64,000 nt of DNA, taken from Chryseobacterium sp. JV274 (GTDB taxonomy: Bacteria > Bacteroidota > Bacteroidia > Flavobacteriales > Weeksellaceae). Of the stretch, positions 17,994 through 25,833 are shown in pieces. The position numbers were made by a program, and so were the translations under genes. The notes below the pieces were generated by a model. That model worked only from the letters and a program-made list of their open reading frames with translations, searched no databases and was not told where the DNA came from. The stretch is taken from the NCBI RefSeq assembly GCF_903969135.1, contig NZ_LR824569.1, positions 2,811,001-2,875,000 on the forward strand. The letters run 5' to 3'. The first letter of the stretch is position 1. Each line of letters starts with the position of its first letter.

Positions 17994-18711
17994 ATACTGG
18001 CTGGAAAGAACCGAACTTTTGGTAAAGGAAGAGGGATTGGACAGACTGATCAAAGCGAATGTGCTTGTTGTAGGTTTAGGCGGAGTAGGTTCTTTTGCCG
18101 CAGAATTTCTGGCGAGAGCCGGAGTAGGAAATATGACCATTGTGGATGGTGATACGGTAGATATTACCAATATCAACAGACAGCTGCCTGCTTTACACTC
18201 TACTGTCGGAAAGCATAAGGTAGATGTGGTTGCTGAAAGGCTTCTTGACATCAATCCACAGCTTAATTTAACGAAAATCAATGAATTTCTGAATCCGGAA
18301 AGAATGGATGAAGTACTAGATTCCGCAAAATTTGATTATGTTTTAGACTGTATCGACAGTGTTACGCCAAAACTTTCCTTGATTATTGCTGCCAAAAGAA
18401 GAAGGATAAAAATCGTAAGTTCAATGGGAGCCGGCGGAAAAACCGACCCAAGCAAAGTATTGGTAAGAGATATCAGCAAAACAGAACACTGCCACCTTGC
18501 AAGACAAGTAAGAAAAAGACTGAAAAAAGTAAAAATTGACAAAGGAGTCCGTTGTGTTTTTGCCAATGATATTCAGGATGAAGAAAGTTTGAAAATGACT
18601 GACGGAACCAATTATAAAAGATCTTTTTACGGAACAATAAGCTACATGCCTGCCATTTTCGGCCTGTACACCGCTTCAGAAGTGATTAATCATTTATTAA
18701 ACCAGGATTAA
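17986..18711 (+). CDS. tcdA: tRNA threonylcarbamoyladenosine dehydratase TcdA
   Basis: This E1-like enzyme uses ATP to cyclise t6A at position 37 of tRNA into ct6A. The N-terminal nucleotide-binding motif is VVGLGGVGSFAAEFLARAG (motif at residues 30-36), then DxDxVDITNINRQ in the form VDGDTVDITNINRQLPA. Further signatures are DCIDSVTPK and MGAGGKTDPSK. The length of 241 is close to E. coli TcdA. Family members also resemble HesA/MoeB/ThiF, but the GAGGKTDPS segment and the missing Cys-zinc motifs point to TcdA. Confidence 0.92.
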   Translation: MDKYWLERTELLVKEEGLDRLIKANVLVVGLGGVGSFAAEFLARAGVGNMTIVDGDTVDITNINRQLPALHSTVGKHKVDVVAERLLDINPQLNLTKINEFLNPERMDEVLDSAKFDYVLDCIDSVTPKLSLIIAAKRRRIKIVSSMGAGGKTDPSKVLVRDISKTEHCHLARQVRKRLKKVKIDKGVRCVFANDIQDEESLKMTDGTNYKRSFYGTISYMPAIFGLYTASEVINHLLNQD

Positions 18712-18811
18712 AATATTTTCCCACCCATTCTGCAGATTTGTAAAAACGGTTTCGTAAATTAATCTGAGAAATTTGTGAAAAAAAATAAAAAACAATATTT
18801 ACACTCCGTAA

Positions 18812-19183
18812 ATGACAAATTCCAAGTATCCCAGAGCGGAAAAGCTCAAAAAAAACACGGAAATCAGTTTGCTTTTTGATAAGGGTAAATGGAGAACCAG
18901 TGGAAATCTGAGAATCATTATTCTGAAAGACAAGCCCACCCTTCCAGTAGAAGCATCCAGATTCGGGGTTTCTGTTTCAAAAAGATATTTTAAAAAAGCT
19001 GTACACAGAAACCGGATCAAAAGATTGCTGAGAGAATCATACCGTCTGAATAAAGACTTATTTAAACAAGCCTTCGGAGAAAAAACAATGGCCATGCTAT
19101 TTTGGGCATCCCCTGAAATGCCTCTGAAATTTCAGGATGTGGAAGCACAGTTTATAACGCTTTGTGAAACGCAGAAAAAATAA
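18812..19183 (+). CDS. rnpA: Ribonuclease P protein component
   Basis: It has 123 residues. The RNR signature region is RFGVSVSKRYFKKAVHRNRIKRLLRESYRLNK, the RNA-binding motif of RnpA. The subunit binds the RNase P RNA and improves processing of tRNA 5' ends. In this lineage rnpA is not next to rpmH or dnaA; here it follows tcdA after 100 bp. The start is the ATG at 18812. Confidence 0.95.
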   Translation: MTNSKYPRAEKLKKNTEISLLFDKGKWRTSGNLRIIILKDKPTLPVEASRFGVSVSKRYFKKAVHRNRIKRLLRESYRLNKDLFKQAFGEKTMAMLFWASPEMPLKFQDVEAQFITLCETQKK

Positions 19184-19203
19184 TTTTTTTATTAAAATAA
19201 GAG

Positions 19204-19240
19204 ATCTGTGAGGTATTTTATCTCGCAGATTTTTATTTTC
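19204..19240 (+). terminator. Terminator after rnpA
   Basis: ATCTGTGAG (19204-19212) pairs with CTCGCAGAT (19222-19230), with one T-G wobble, followed by TTTTTATTTTC. Confidence 0.65.
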
Positions 19241-19400
19241 CTTTGGACCACACAGATGATTGCGTAGATACTATCTTTTATTCTACAGCAAATCATGAAT
19301 AACAAAGCTTGAATCCTGTACCTCAAACTTAGAAATTAACACGTCTTAATATCATATACTTTTTGTAATTTTAGGGAAAACAATAAATCTGAAAATTAAT

Positions 19401-20009
19401 ATGTTAGATAATATTCCCTATTTTTCTTATATCATTAGTGCATTTATCGGAATTGGACTGGCAGCGGCTACTGGATTTCGGGTATTTCTCCCGATGTTTA
19501 TCGTAAGTCTTGCGTCTTATTTCAACTGGATTCCCATGAATGAGCATTTTGAGTGGCTTGCGGGTCTTCCTGCGTTGATTACAACAGGAATTGCCACGGT
19601 GGCAGAGATCCTGGCCTATTACATCCCTTTTGTTGATCATTTGCTGGATACGGTTTCTATTCCGATGGCGACGGTAGCAGGCTCTATATTATTTGCCAGT
19701 CAGTTTGCCGAACTGGGAACATTTCCACAATGGGGGCTGGCATTAATTGCGGGTGGAGGTACAGCGGCCACAATCAGCTCCGGATTTGCAGGAATACGGG
19801 CTGCTTCTACGGCAACAACCGGAGGACTGGGAAATTCTGTGGTAGGAACCACGGAAACAGCCGGAGCAGGTCTTATGTCTGTTCTTGCTATGGCAGCGCC
19901 GGTAATCGCAGCAATTCTTGCCATAATTATCTTAATTCTTGTTGTTGTTTTTGGGCGGAGAGCCTGGAAAAAATTAAGAGGCAATAAAAGTAATCCCCAG
20001 AATTTATAA
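19401..20009 (+). CDS. DUF4126 family membrane protein
   Basis: It has 202 residues with four to six hydrophobic segments rich in Gly and Ala (YIISAFIGIGLAAATGFRVF, LALIAGGGTAATISSGFAG, VLAMAAPVIAAILAIIILIL). The GxxAATGFRVFLPMF start and the Gly-rich repeats around residue 120-150 match DUF4126 as I know it. The function is unknown. The frame ends in a short basic tail (RRAWKKLRGNKSN), probably cytoplasmic. It is a single gene between two terminators. Confidence 0.82.
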   Translation: MLDNIPYFSYIISAFIGIGLAAATGFRVFLPMFIVSLASYFNWIPMNEHFEWLAGLPALITTGIATVAEILAYYIPFVDHLLDTVSIPMATVAGSILFASQFAELGTFPQWGLALIAGGGTAATISSGFAGIRAASTATTGGLGNSVVGTTETAGAGLMSVLAMAAPVIAAILAIIILILVVVFGRRAWKKLRGNKSNPQNL

Positions 20010-20011
20010 AT

Positions 20012-20044
20012 AAAAAGGTACTGCTTTAAAAACAGTACCTTTTT
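20012..20044. terminator. Bidirectional terminator
   Basis: AAAAAGGTACTG (20012-20023) pairs with CAGTACCTTTTT (20033-20044). It lies between the convergent DUF4126 gene and the acidic TPR protein gene. Confidence 0.88.
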
Positions 20045-20048
20045 CCTT

Positions 20049-22187
20049 TTAATTTTTACTTCTGAAGTCCTTAATATCCTGAATTTTAGATTCAAAATAT
20101 TCTTTTTTCTCTGGACTCTTTTTGATTAATATTTCAAACGCTTTTATTGCTTTTGTATATAATTTCTGTTCAAAATAAAGATTCGCCAACGTCTCTGTCA
20201 TCAAATGTGAGATATCATCGTTCTTTTCTTTAACAACATAGGAGCTTTCTTCTTTTAACTGACTGATTCTAGGATTTTTTTCAATGAAGGTTTCAATAGC
20301 CTTTTCTTTGATTTCTGATTTATCCTTTTCGATCTCTTCAGTTCTGTCAATCTTTAGCCAGCTTTGCCAGGTATTGATAAAACCGGGAACATTACTGTCT
20401 AATTGCGGCTGCGTTGTATTCTTCATAGTAACTTCCTGCATTTGTTCTACAGATTCTTCTTTACTTTCCTTCTGCTTTTCTTCAACCTTAAGGGTAGAAA
20501 TATCGGTTCCAAAGAAAGAAACATTCATCACAGGAACTTCTTCTTTTGCAACAGCTTTATCAGTATTCTCTTCGGCCGTTTCCACAGATCCAGATTGATT
20601 TTCAGAAACTTCCGAACTTTTTTCTATTGTTGAAAGAGTATCTTCCTGAACAATTTCTGTAGCGGTATCCATCATTTCAGATGGTGTTTCAGTCTCAATT
20701 ACCTGTTCTTTTTTTTCTGCAGGGAAAATTTTTGCTACCGGAGCTTTTATTTCAGGAGCTGATACTTCTTTTGATTTGCTGATTAATGAATCAGGCATAT
20801 TGGATTCCACACTCATAGGTTTCCAAGCTGTCTGAACTTTAGGAATATCTTCTTCTTTTTCTTCTGGAATTTCAACTTTAACCTCTTCTTCAAGCAATTG
20901 GTTTTCAACAATTTCTTCTTTTACAGGCTCTTCTTTAACTTCCTCAGGCTTGTCCTCACTTGTTGACCAAAAATGAAAATTCTGGGTTTCCGCGAAGCTA
21001 ATTTCATGCCCCCCAGTTGTTTCAGGCTCTACCTTTTCTTCTTGAGAAACAGGCTTAGCTTCCTTCATCTTTTTCTCAACTTCTTCAATCAGACGTCTCA
21101 TTTCCTCCTCATGTTTATTGACATGGGGCTGGGAAACTTCAGCTGTTTCAGAAATTTCTTCGTTATTGGCCTGGATTTTAACATCTGGCATGAACGAATC
21201 TGTTCCATGGAAGCTTACTTCAGCATCAGATACTTCTACTAATGACTCTTCTTCATTACTATTTGCCTCTTCTTTTTCAGCAGAAATCTGATCTTCGTCG
21301 ATAATGGTTTCTGGCGTAAAGTTTTCTCCAGCATTCTCTTCTATTTCAGCTTGTATTTCTTGTTGAGCAGGTTCTTCTTCAGAAACAGGTTTAGCTTCGT
21401 TATCTGTTGATCTTGTATTTAAAGGCTCTTCTGCTACATTTACAATATTTTCCTCCTGTAATAAAGGAGATACTTCATGGAAACTGATATTTTCTTCGTC
21501 GTCAACCTTTTCTTCTTCTTCTTTTTCTGAAGAAATCTGATCTTCATGAATGATTGTTTCCGGTGTAAAGTTTTCTTCTGATTTCTCTGTTTCGGATGGA
21601 ATCTCTTCTTTTTGTTCGGCAACAGGTTCTGTTACAGTTTCAGTCTTTTGGGTTACCAAAGTTCCTGATTCCAGAGTAGACTCAATATCTATTGTCTCGG
21701 AATTTTGCTCATCAAGGAAGTTTTCTTCTCCTTCAAATAAAATTCTGTTTCGTTCACCATTGATATAAATGTGTTTAATCTCCTGTACAGTTGGTAAAAC
21801 ACATGCCGTTTCCTGCTCTTCTGCTGGCTTTTCTACAGAACCGTCCTCTTCTCTTTTGATAGGGAAAGATTTGGTTTTCTGGGCCAATTGAGCAGGCTTT
21901 TCAATTGTTTTAGAAGGTTTCTTCTCTTCAGCAACCTCTGGTTTGGCCTCTTGCTTGATCTTTCCGTTGATCAACTGATACAAAATCTTTTTATCAGTAG
22001 TATATGCCGCCGTTGTAGAAAGCTCTTTCTGATAATTTTCTTTTTCGTACAGATGGACTCCATACAGGTGAAGCGCCCTGATATTTTGAATATAAGGAAA
22101 AGTATGAATCTCTTCTTTCAAAAGACCAAGGTCCTCGGACTGAATATTTTTCGGATTTTTTATTAATTCTAAAACTCTCGGATTCAT
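20049..22187 (-). CDS. Large acidic low-complexity protein with C-terminal TPR
   Basis: It has 712 residues. The first 75 are ordered (MNPRVLELIKNPKNIQSEDL, TFPYIQNIRALHLYGVHLYE). Residues 80-590 are Glu/Lys/Pro-rich and probably disordered. They include a repeated block, ENFTPETII(H/D)EDQIS(S/A)EKEE, at about 205-222 and 288-305, and four variants of a (I/V)SFxG/E motif (ISFHE, VSFHGTD, ISFAETQ, VSFFGTD). The C-terminus has FINTWQSWLKI, then a TPR-like helix pair (LMTETLANLYFEQKLYTKAIKAFEILIKKSPE). No signal peptide is visible. It is co-directional with lptE, one base after its stop. The function is unknown; a scaffold role is a guess from composition. Confidence 0.85.
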   Translation of the reverse strand: MNPRVLELIKNPKNIQSEDLGLLKEEIHTFPYIQNIRALHLYGVHLYEKENYQKELSTTAAYTTDKKILYQLINGKIKQEAKPEVAEEKKPSKTIEKPAQLAQKTKSFPIKREEDGSVEKPAEEQETACVLPTVQEIKHIYINGERNRILFEGEENFLDEQNSETIDIESTLESGTLVTQKTETVTEPVAEQKEEIPSETEKSEENFTPETIIHEDQISSEKEEEEKVDDEENISFHEVSPLLQEENIVNVAEEPLNTRSTDNEAKPVSEEEPAQQEIQAEIEENAGENFTPETIIDEDQISAEKEEANSNEEESLVEVSDAEVSFHGTDSFMPDVKIQANNEEISETAEVSQPHVNKHEEEMRRLIEEVEKKMKEAKPVSQEEKVEPETTGGHEISFAETQNFHFWSTSEDKPEEVKEEPVKEEIVENQLLEEEVKVEIPEEKEEDIPKVQTAWKPMSVESNMPDSLISKSKEVSAPEIKAPVAKIFPAEKKEQVIETETPSEMMDTATEIVQEDTLSTIEKSSEVSENQSGSVETAEENTDKAVAKEEVPVMNVSFFGTDISTLKVEEKQKESKEESVEQMQEVTMKNTTQPQLDSNVPGFINTWQSWLKIDRTEEIEKDKSEIKEKAIETFIEKNPRISQLKEESSYVVKEKNDDISHLMTETLANLYFEQKLYTKAIKAFEILIKKSPEKKEYFESKIQDIKDFRSKN

Positions 22188-22188
22188 C

Positions 22189-22740
22189 TTACCAATTCGC
22201 TACAATGTCGTTAAATATCTTATTAATAATTCTATCTGTTACCAGCTTTACCTGCTGGTCTTCGATTTGGCTTAGTGATACATCACTGTTGAAAGCTGCT
22301 TCATCGGAATAGGTTCTGTCGAAACTTGCATCCGGATGAATTTTGTTTTCATAATGTACCTTTACTGTAATCGTAAGTTTATTCTGTGCCTGCTGAATCA
22401 CTCCACCAGAAGGGTTTGTCTGGGTATTGGAACTGATTGTGGTAGGTGTAATGGAATAGTCTGTGATTTCTCCTTCTATCAGGATATCTGGATTTTCTTT
22501 GGTTCCTTTCAGAGTTGTTCTCTGAAGGAATCTGTTTTGTATTGCTGTAGAAAACTGTTGGGATAATGCAGGGTTTACAAGGGGTGCATTATTCGGAAAT
22601 TCATTGATCTGAACGGTTTTTTCATCTGTAAGGGATGATCCCGTAAAGCTGTAACATGAATTTAAAACTCCCAGCAATGCAAAAAGCATTACCGTAAGCA
22701 GTGATTGTTTCAGGCTGATATTTTTAATGTTAAAATTCAT
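22189..22740 (-). CDS. lptE: LptE family LPS-assembly lipoprotein
   Basis: The protein has a lipoprotein signal (MNFNIKNISLKQSLLTVMLF, then LLGVLNSC as the lipobox). The mature part begins CYSFTGSSL and contains VQINEFPNNAPLVNPALSQQ and ITDYSITPTT, the recognisable Bacteroidota LptE pattern. LptE plugs the LptD barrel that inserts LPS into the outer membrane. The frame is open to an ATG at 22803, but that start would place a non-signal stretch before the signal peptide and overlap the upstream gene by 74 bp. The ATG at 22740 overlaps it by only 11 bp and gives a proper signal. Confidence 0.87.
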   Translation of the reverse strand: MNFNIKNISLKQSLLTVMLFALLGVLNSCYSFTGSSLTDEKTVQINEFPNNAPLVNPALSQQFSTAIQNRFLQRTTLKGTKENPDILIEGEITDYSITPTTISSNTQTNPSGGVIQQAQNKLTITVKVHYENKIHPDASFDRTYSDEAAFNSDVSLSQIEDQQVKLVTDRIINKIFNDIVANW

Positions 22741-23434
22741 TTTTAGATCCAATTTCAGTAATTTCATCATACTCAATTTGTTGAATAGCATCTTCATAGG
22801 CAAAATAGTTTGCTGTGTATAAAAATGGCAGGGTAAGAAAAATTCCTATTCCGCAGGCAACAATACCAATCTGTGCTAGAATACTTACTACTAATGAGAA
22901 AAGAAAAATTGACAATAGATTCCCTTTGGTCATTACTTTTGAAATATTCCAGGCTTCTTTTATTTCTTTAACTCCTTTAAGACTTATTAATGGAATGATA
23001 TAAAAACCTTTCAATACGAAGTAATATATCGCAGCAATCAATAAGAACATGTAAGGAAACACAAAAAGAGTTACCATCGGATTGGGTTGATTACCCTCTG
23101 ACATTGCCCCCGATACACCCAATACAGCAAATAAAGGAATGTAAAGCAGTAAAACGCCTCCAAAAACAATGAGCTGCAGCATAAAGTAAGGCATGAAGTC
23201 TTTAAAATCAAAGATATCTCCGGGACTTGCCGGCTGATTTCTGTTCAGCCTTTGAAGGTATTTATATAAATTACCCATCGCTAATAGTCCGCAGAACGGA
23301 ATAATCGACATGATAAAGCACACTAAAAATGCTACAAATATATTCCCGAAATCTTTCTTTAAAAGTTCGACCCCTTTATTAATATATTCTCCGAGTTTAA
23401 AATTGATTGGCTTAGGTTTTAAATTTACTTTCAT
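22730..23434 (-). CDS. Polytopic membrane protein, unknown function
   Basis: It has 234 residues with about five hydrophobic helices (IFVAFLVCFIMSIIPFCGLL, FMLQLIVFGGVLLLYIPLFA, FVFPYMFLLIAAIYYFVLKG, LFSLVVSILAQIGIVACGIG). It begins with a soluble MKVNLKPKPINFKLGEYINKG segment and ends in an acidic tail. The layout (paired helices around ISLKGVKEIKEAWNISKVM) resembles the broad DUF975/integral-membrane YciC-like group, but I cannot name a family with confidence. It lies between the sigma-54 activator and lptE, overlapping lptE by 11 bp. Confidence 0.75.
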   Translation of the reverse strand: MKVNLKPKPINFKLGEYINKGVELLKKDFGNIFVAFLVCFIMSIIPFCGLLAMGNLYKYLQRLNRNQPASPGDIFDFKDFMPYFMLQLIVFGGVLLLYIPLFAVLGVSGAMSEGNQPNPMVTLFVFPYMFLLIAAIYYFVLKGFYIIPLISLKGVKEIKEAWNISKVMTKGNLLSIFLFSLVVSILAQIGIVACGIGIFLTLPFLYTANYFAYEDAIQQIEYDEITEIGSKNEF

Positions 23435-23447
23435 TATTTATGTTGTG

Positions 23448-24737
23448 CTAATCTTCCAGGTTATATTGTTTTATTTTTCTGTATAAAGTTCTTTGTGAGA
23501 TTCCCAATTCATCTGCAGCTCTGTTTCTGCGACCTTTATGCTTCTCCAGCGCCTTGATAATCAAATCCTTCTCGTTATTCTGAAGAGAAAGTGACTCCGG
23601 TCTGTTTTCTTCCACTTCGATATCCTCGATATCTTCATAGCTGTCATCAGGTGTTGACATAATCGTAGGGGTCTGAACTACCGGTGTGTCATTATTATTT
23701 TCAAAATAGACTAAAGATCCGGAATTTACCTGTGGCTGATTTTCAGGAGTATAAATCCTGTTGATCAGGTTTTTCTCATGGCTGCTCAGATCTGCCGTTC
23801 CTCTGTTCTTAATCAATTCCGAAGTTAAGGATTTTAAATCATTAATATCATTCCTCATATCGAACAGAATTTTATACATGATTTCTCTTTCACTTCCAAA
23901 ATCATTCTGTTTAGGAGTATTCTGAGTGCTCACTACCATGGGAAGGTGTGTTTCCATCGGAATATACTCGGCAAGTTTCTCAGCAGTGATATTTCTGTTT
24001 CTTTCCACAACAGTCATCTGCTCTACTAAGTTTCTTAATTGGCGGATGTTACCAGGGAAGGAATAACTTTCTATATAATGAACAGCGCTCTGCTCCAGTT
24101 CCAGCTCCGGCATTCTGTACTTTTCTGCAAAATCTATCGCAAACTTTCTGAACAGCAGATGAATATCTCCTTTTCTTTCTCTCAAAGGCGGCATATCAAT
24201 CTGAACGGTATTCAACCGGTAATATAAATCCTCACGAAATCTTCCGTCATGGATTGCCTTCATCATATTAACGTTGGTAGCGGCTACAATTCTCACATTG
24301 GTTTTCTGTACCTGTGAAGACCCTACTTTCATAAATTCCCCACTTTCCAGTACTCTCAAAAGGCGCACCTGCGTCTGTAATGGCAGCTCTCCTACCTCAT
24401 CCAAAAAGATTGTTCCGCCGTCTGCGACTTCAAAGTACCCTTTTCTTGTTGCTGTAGCACCTGTAAAAGCTCCTTTTTCGTGCCCGAACAGCTCAGAATC
24501 TATGGTTCCCTCCGGAATTGCTCCACAGTTGACCACAATATAAGGCTGATGTTTTCTTTTGGATTCTGAATGGATAATTTTCGGAATAAATTCTTTTCCC
24601 ACACCACTTTCTCCTATCACCAGGACAGAAATGTCTGTAGGTGCTACCTGAATAGATTTTTCCAGGGCCCGGTTGAGTGCCGGAAAGTTCCCTATAATTC
24701 CGAAACGGTTTTTTATGTTTTGTAACTCGTTGCTCAT
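23448..24737 (-). CDS. Sigma-54-dependent transcriptional activator
   Basis: It has 429 residues. The AAA+ domain starts almost at the N-terminus: Walker A GESGVGK (42-48), the sigma-54 contact loop GAFTGA (89-94), Walker B TIFLDEVGEL (109-118) and the arginine-finger region RFREDLYYRLN. A linker of about 100 residues follows. The C-terminal Fis-type helix-turn-helix is KGRRNRAADELGISQRTLYRKIKQY. There is no receiver or GAF domain, so activity is not controlled by an attached input domain. It heads a minus-strand group with a membrane protein, lptE and the acidic TPR protein, and may govern envelope genes, which is inference. Confidence 0.92.
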   Translation of the reverse strand: MSNELQNIKNRFGIIGNFPALNRALEKSIQVAPTDISVLVIGESGVGKEFIPKIIHSESKRKHQPYIVVNCGAIPEGTIDSELFGHEKGAFTGATATRKGYFEVADGGTIFLDEVGELPLQTQVRLLRVLESGEFMKVGSSQVQKTNVRIVAATNVNMMKAIHDGRFREDLYYRLNTVQIDMPPLRERKGDIHLLFRKFAIDFAEKYRMPELELEQSAVHYIESYSFPGNIRQLRNLVEQMTVVERNRNITAEKLAEYIPMETHLPMVVSTQNTPKQNDFGSEREIMYKILFDMRNDINDLKSLTSELIKNRGTADLSSHEKNLINRIYTPENQPQVNSGSLVYFENNNDTPVVQTPTIMSTPDDSYEDIEDIEVEENRPESLSLQNNEKDLIIKALEKHKGRRNRAADELGISQRTLYRKIKQYNLED

Positions 24738-24773
24738 AAGTAAATTTTTGATTATTGATTTAATGTTACTCTT

Positions 24774-25571
24774 CTACAGCTCTTCAATCTCTTTTCTGTA
24801 GACTTTGTTGAAATGATGAGTGTAGACATCTTTCATCGTCTTTCCTTCATCATACGTTTGCAGGGCTAACATTTTTAAATCTAAATAATCTTTGTTTCTG
24901 ATCTTAGAAACTTTACTCTTAAAGTATATATTCTCGGCAAAGTTGTATTCTTTGCTTTGTTTTTCAAAATTTTCCAGGGCTTTGTCATACCTTCCCAGCT
25001 CGAAATAAGTAACTCCCAGCTGGTAATGATCAAACATTCCCTTCACATAACCTCTGGTTGCCAGAAGTCTTTCTATAATTCCCGCTGCTTTTCCTTTCTG
25101 GCCTAATGCACTGTAGGACATAGCTCTTACTACATCCAGGTTATAGTCTCCGTTTTGAGATCTTCCTAAGTCTTTGGGATAATATTTTTTTAAACCTTCT
25201 AAATCCTGAATTGCCCCTTTATAGTCTCTCAAAAACTGGAACTTGGTCCAACCTCTGTAACCAAGGTGCATTTGGGGGTCTAAGGCAACTGCTTTATCAA
25301 TTAAAATTTTCCAGGTTACAAAATCTCCGTTTTTAAGATATGGAACTGCTTTTTCCATATAAGCACGGGAGAAATCAGGACACAGCTCAATGGCTTTATC
25401 AAAACCCTCCTGAGATTCTGCGAAACCTTGTAAATTTGAAGCCCAGTTGTATAACTCACACGCTTTTTTGCAGTTCTCACCCTCTACTGCATTACAGTTG
25501 ACCTGTGCAATAGTATTGGTGTAAACGATAAGTAACAAAAAGCTAAGGTAATACCTCTGAAACTTTTCCAT
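24774..25571 (-). CDS. Tetratricopeptide repeat protein, secreted
   Basis: It has about 265 residues from the ATG at 25571; a TTG at 25577 is in frame. A signal peptide (RYYLSFLLLIVYTNTIAQ) precedes TPR-like helices: FAESQEGFDKAIELCPDFSRAYMEKAVPYL, FLRDYKGAIQDLEGLKKYYP and YFELGRYDKALENFEKQSKEY. It probably mediates protein contacts in the periplasm. The start overlaps by 29 bp the end of a TonB-C-like remnant located just downstream of miaB, so the three are one transcription unit. Confidence 0.8.
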   Translation of the reverse strand: MEKFQRYYLSFLLLIVYTNTIAQVNCNAVEGENCKKACELYNWASNLQGFAESQEGFDKAIELCPDFSRAYMEKAVPYLKNGDFVTWKILIDKAVALDPQMHLGYRGWTKFQFLRDYKGAIQDLEGLKKYYPKDLGRSQNGDYNLDVVRAMSYSALGQKGKAAGIIERLLATRGYVKGMFDHYQLGVTYFELGRYDKALENFEKQSKEYNFAENIYFKSKVSKIRNKDYLDLKMLALQTYDEGKTMKDVYTHHFNKVYRKEIEEL

Positions 25572-25833
25572 TTTCAATTTTATAGGTTAAATACTGATAA
25601 TAATCTACTTTTAAACCTTTTATCTCTTTTGGCATCCAGCCATCGAGTGATTTTATAAACTGCAGCAGTTTATTTTCTAATTCTTCATCCAGTACAGTAT
25701 CTTTCAGATCCGGGCTCATATGCTGTAATCTGAAGAATCCTGTCTTTCCTTCACAATTTACTAAAAATCTTACGGTAATATAACCGTTGATTTTCTTTTC
25801 AGAAGATATATTTATATTATTCCGCTGTTCTCC
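25543..25833 (-). pseudogene. Remnant of a TonB C-terminal-like protein
   Basis: A frame free of stops runs from 25833 to a stop at 25543 and reads like a conserved domain: GYITVRFLVNCEGKTGFFRL, then LDGWMPKEIKGLKVDYYQYL, then KIENGKVSEVLP. This resembles the C-terminal domain of energy-transducer (TonB-like) proteins of Bacteroidota. No ATG, GTG or TTG occurs upstream of the domain before the frame hits a stop inside miaB. The only ATG, at 25719, would give 58 residues lacking the first half. It is therefore either a 5'-truncated remnant or a gene using an unusual start. It overlaps the TPR gene start by 29 bp. Confidence 0.55.

Noticed and set aside
22741..22803. Upstream extension of lptE to an ATG at 22803
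   Set aside because: It would put 21 residues before the lipoprotein signal and overlap the previous gene by 74 bp; the ATG at 22740 gives a proper signal peptide.
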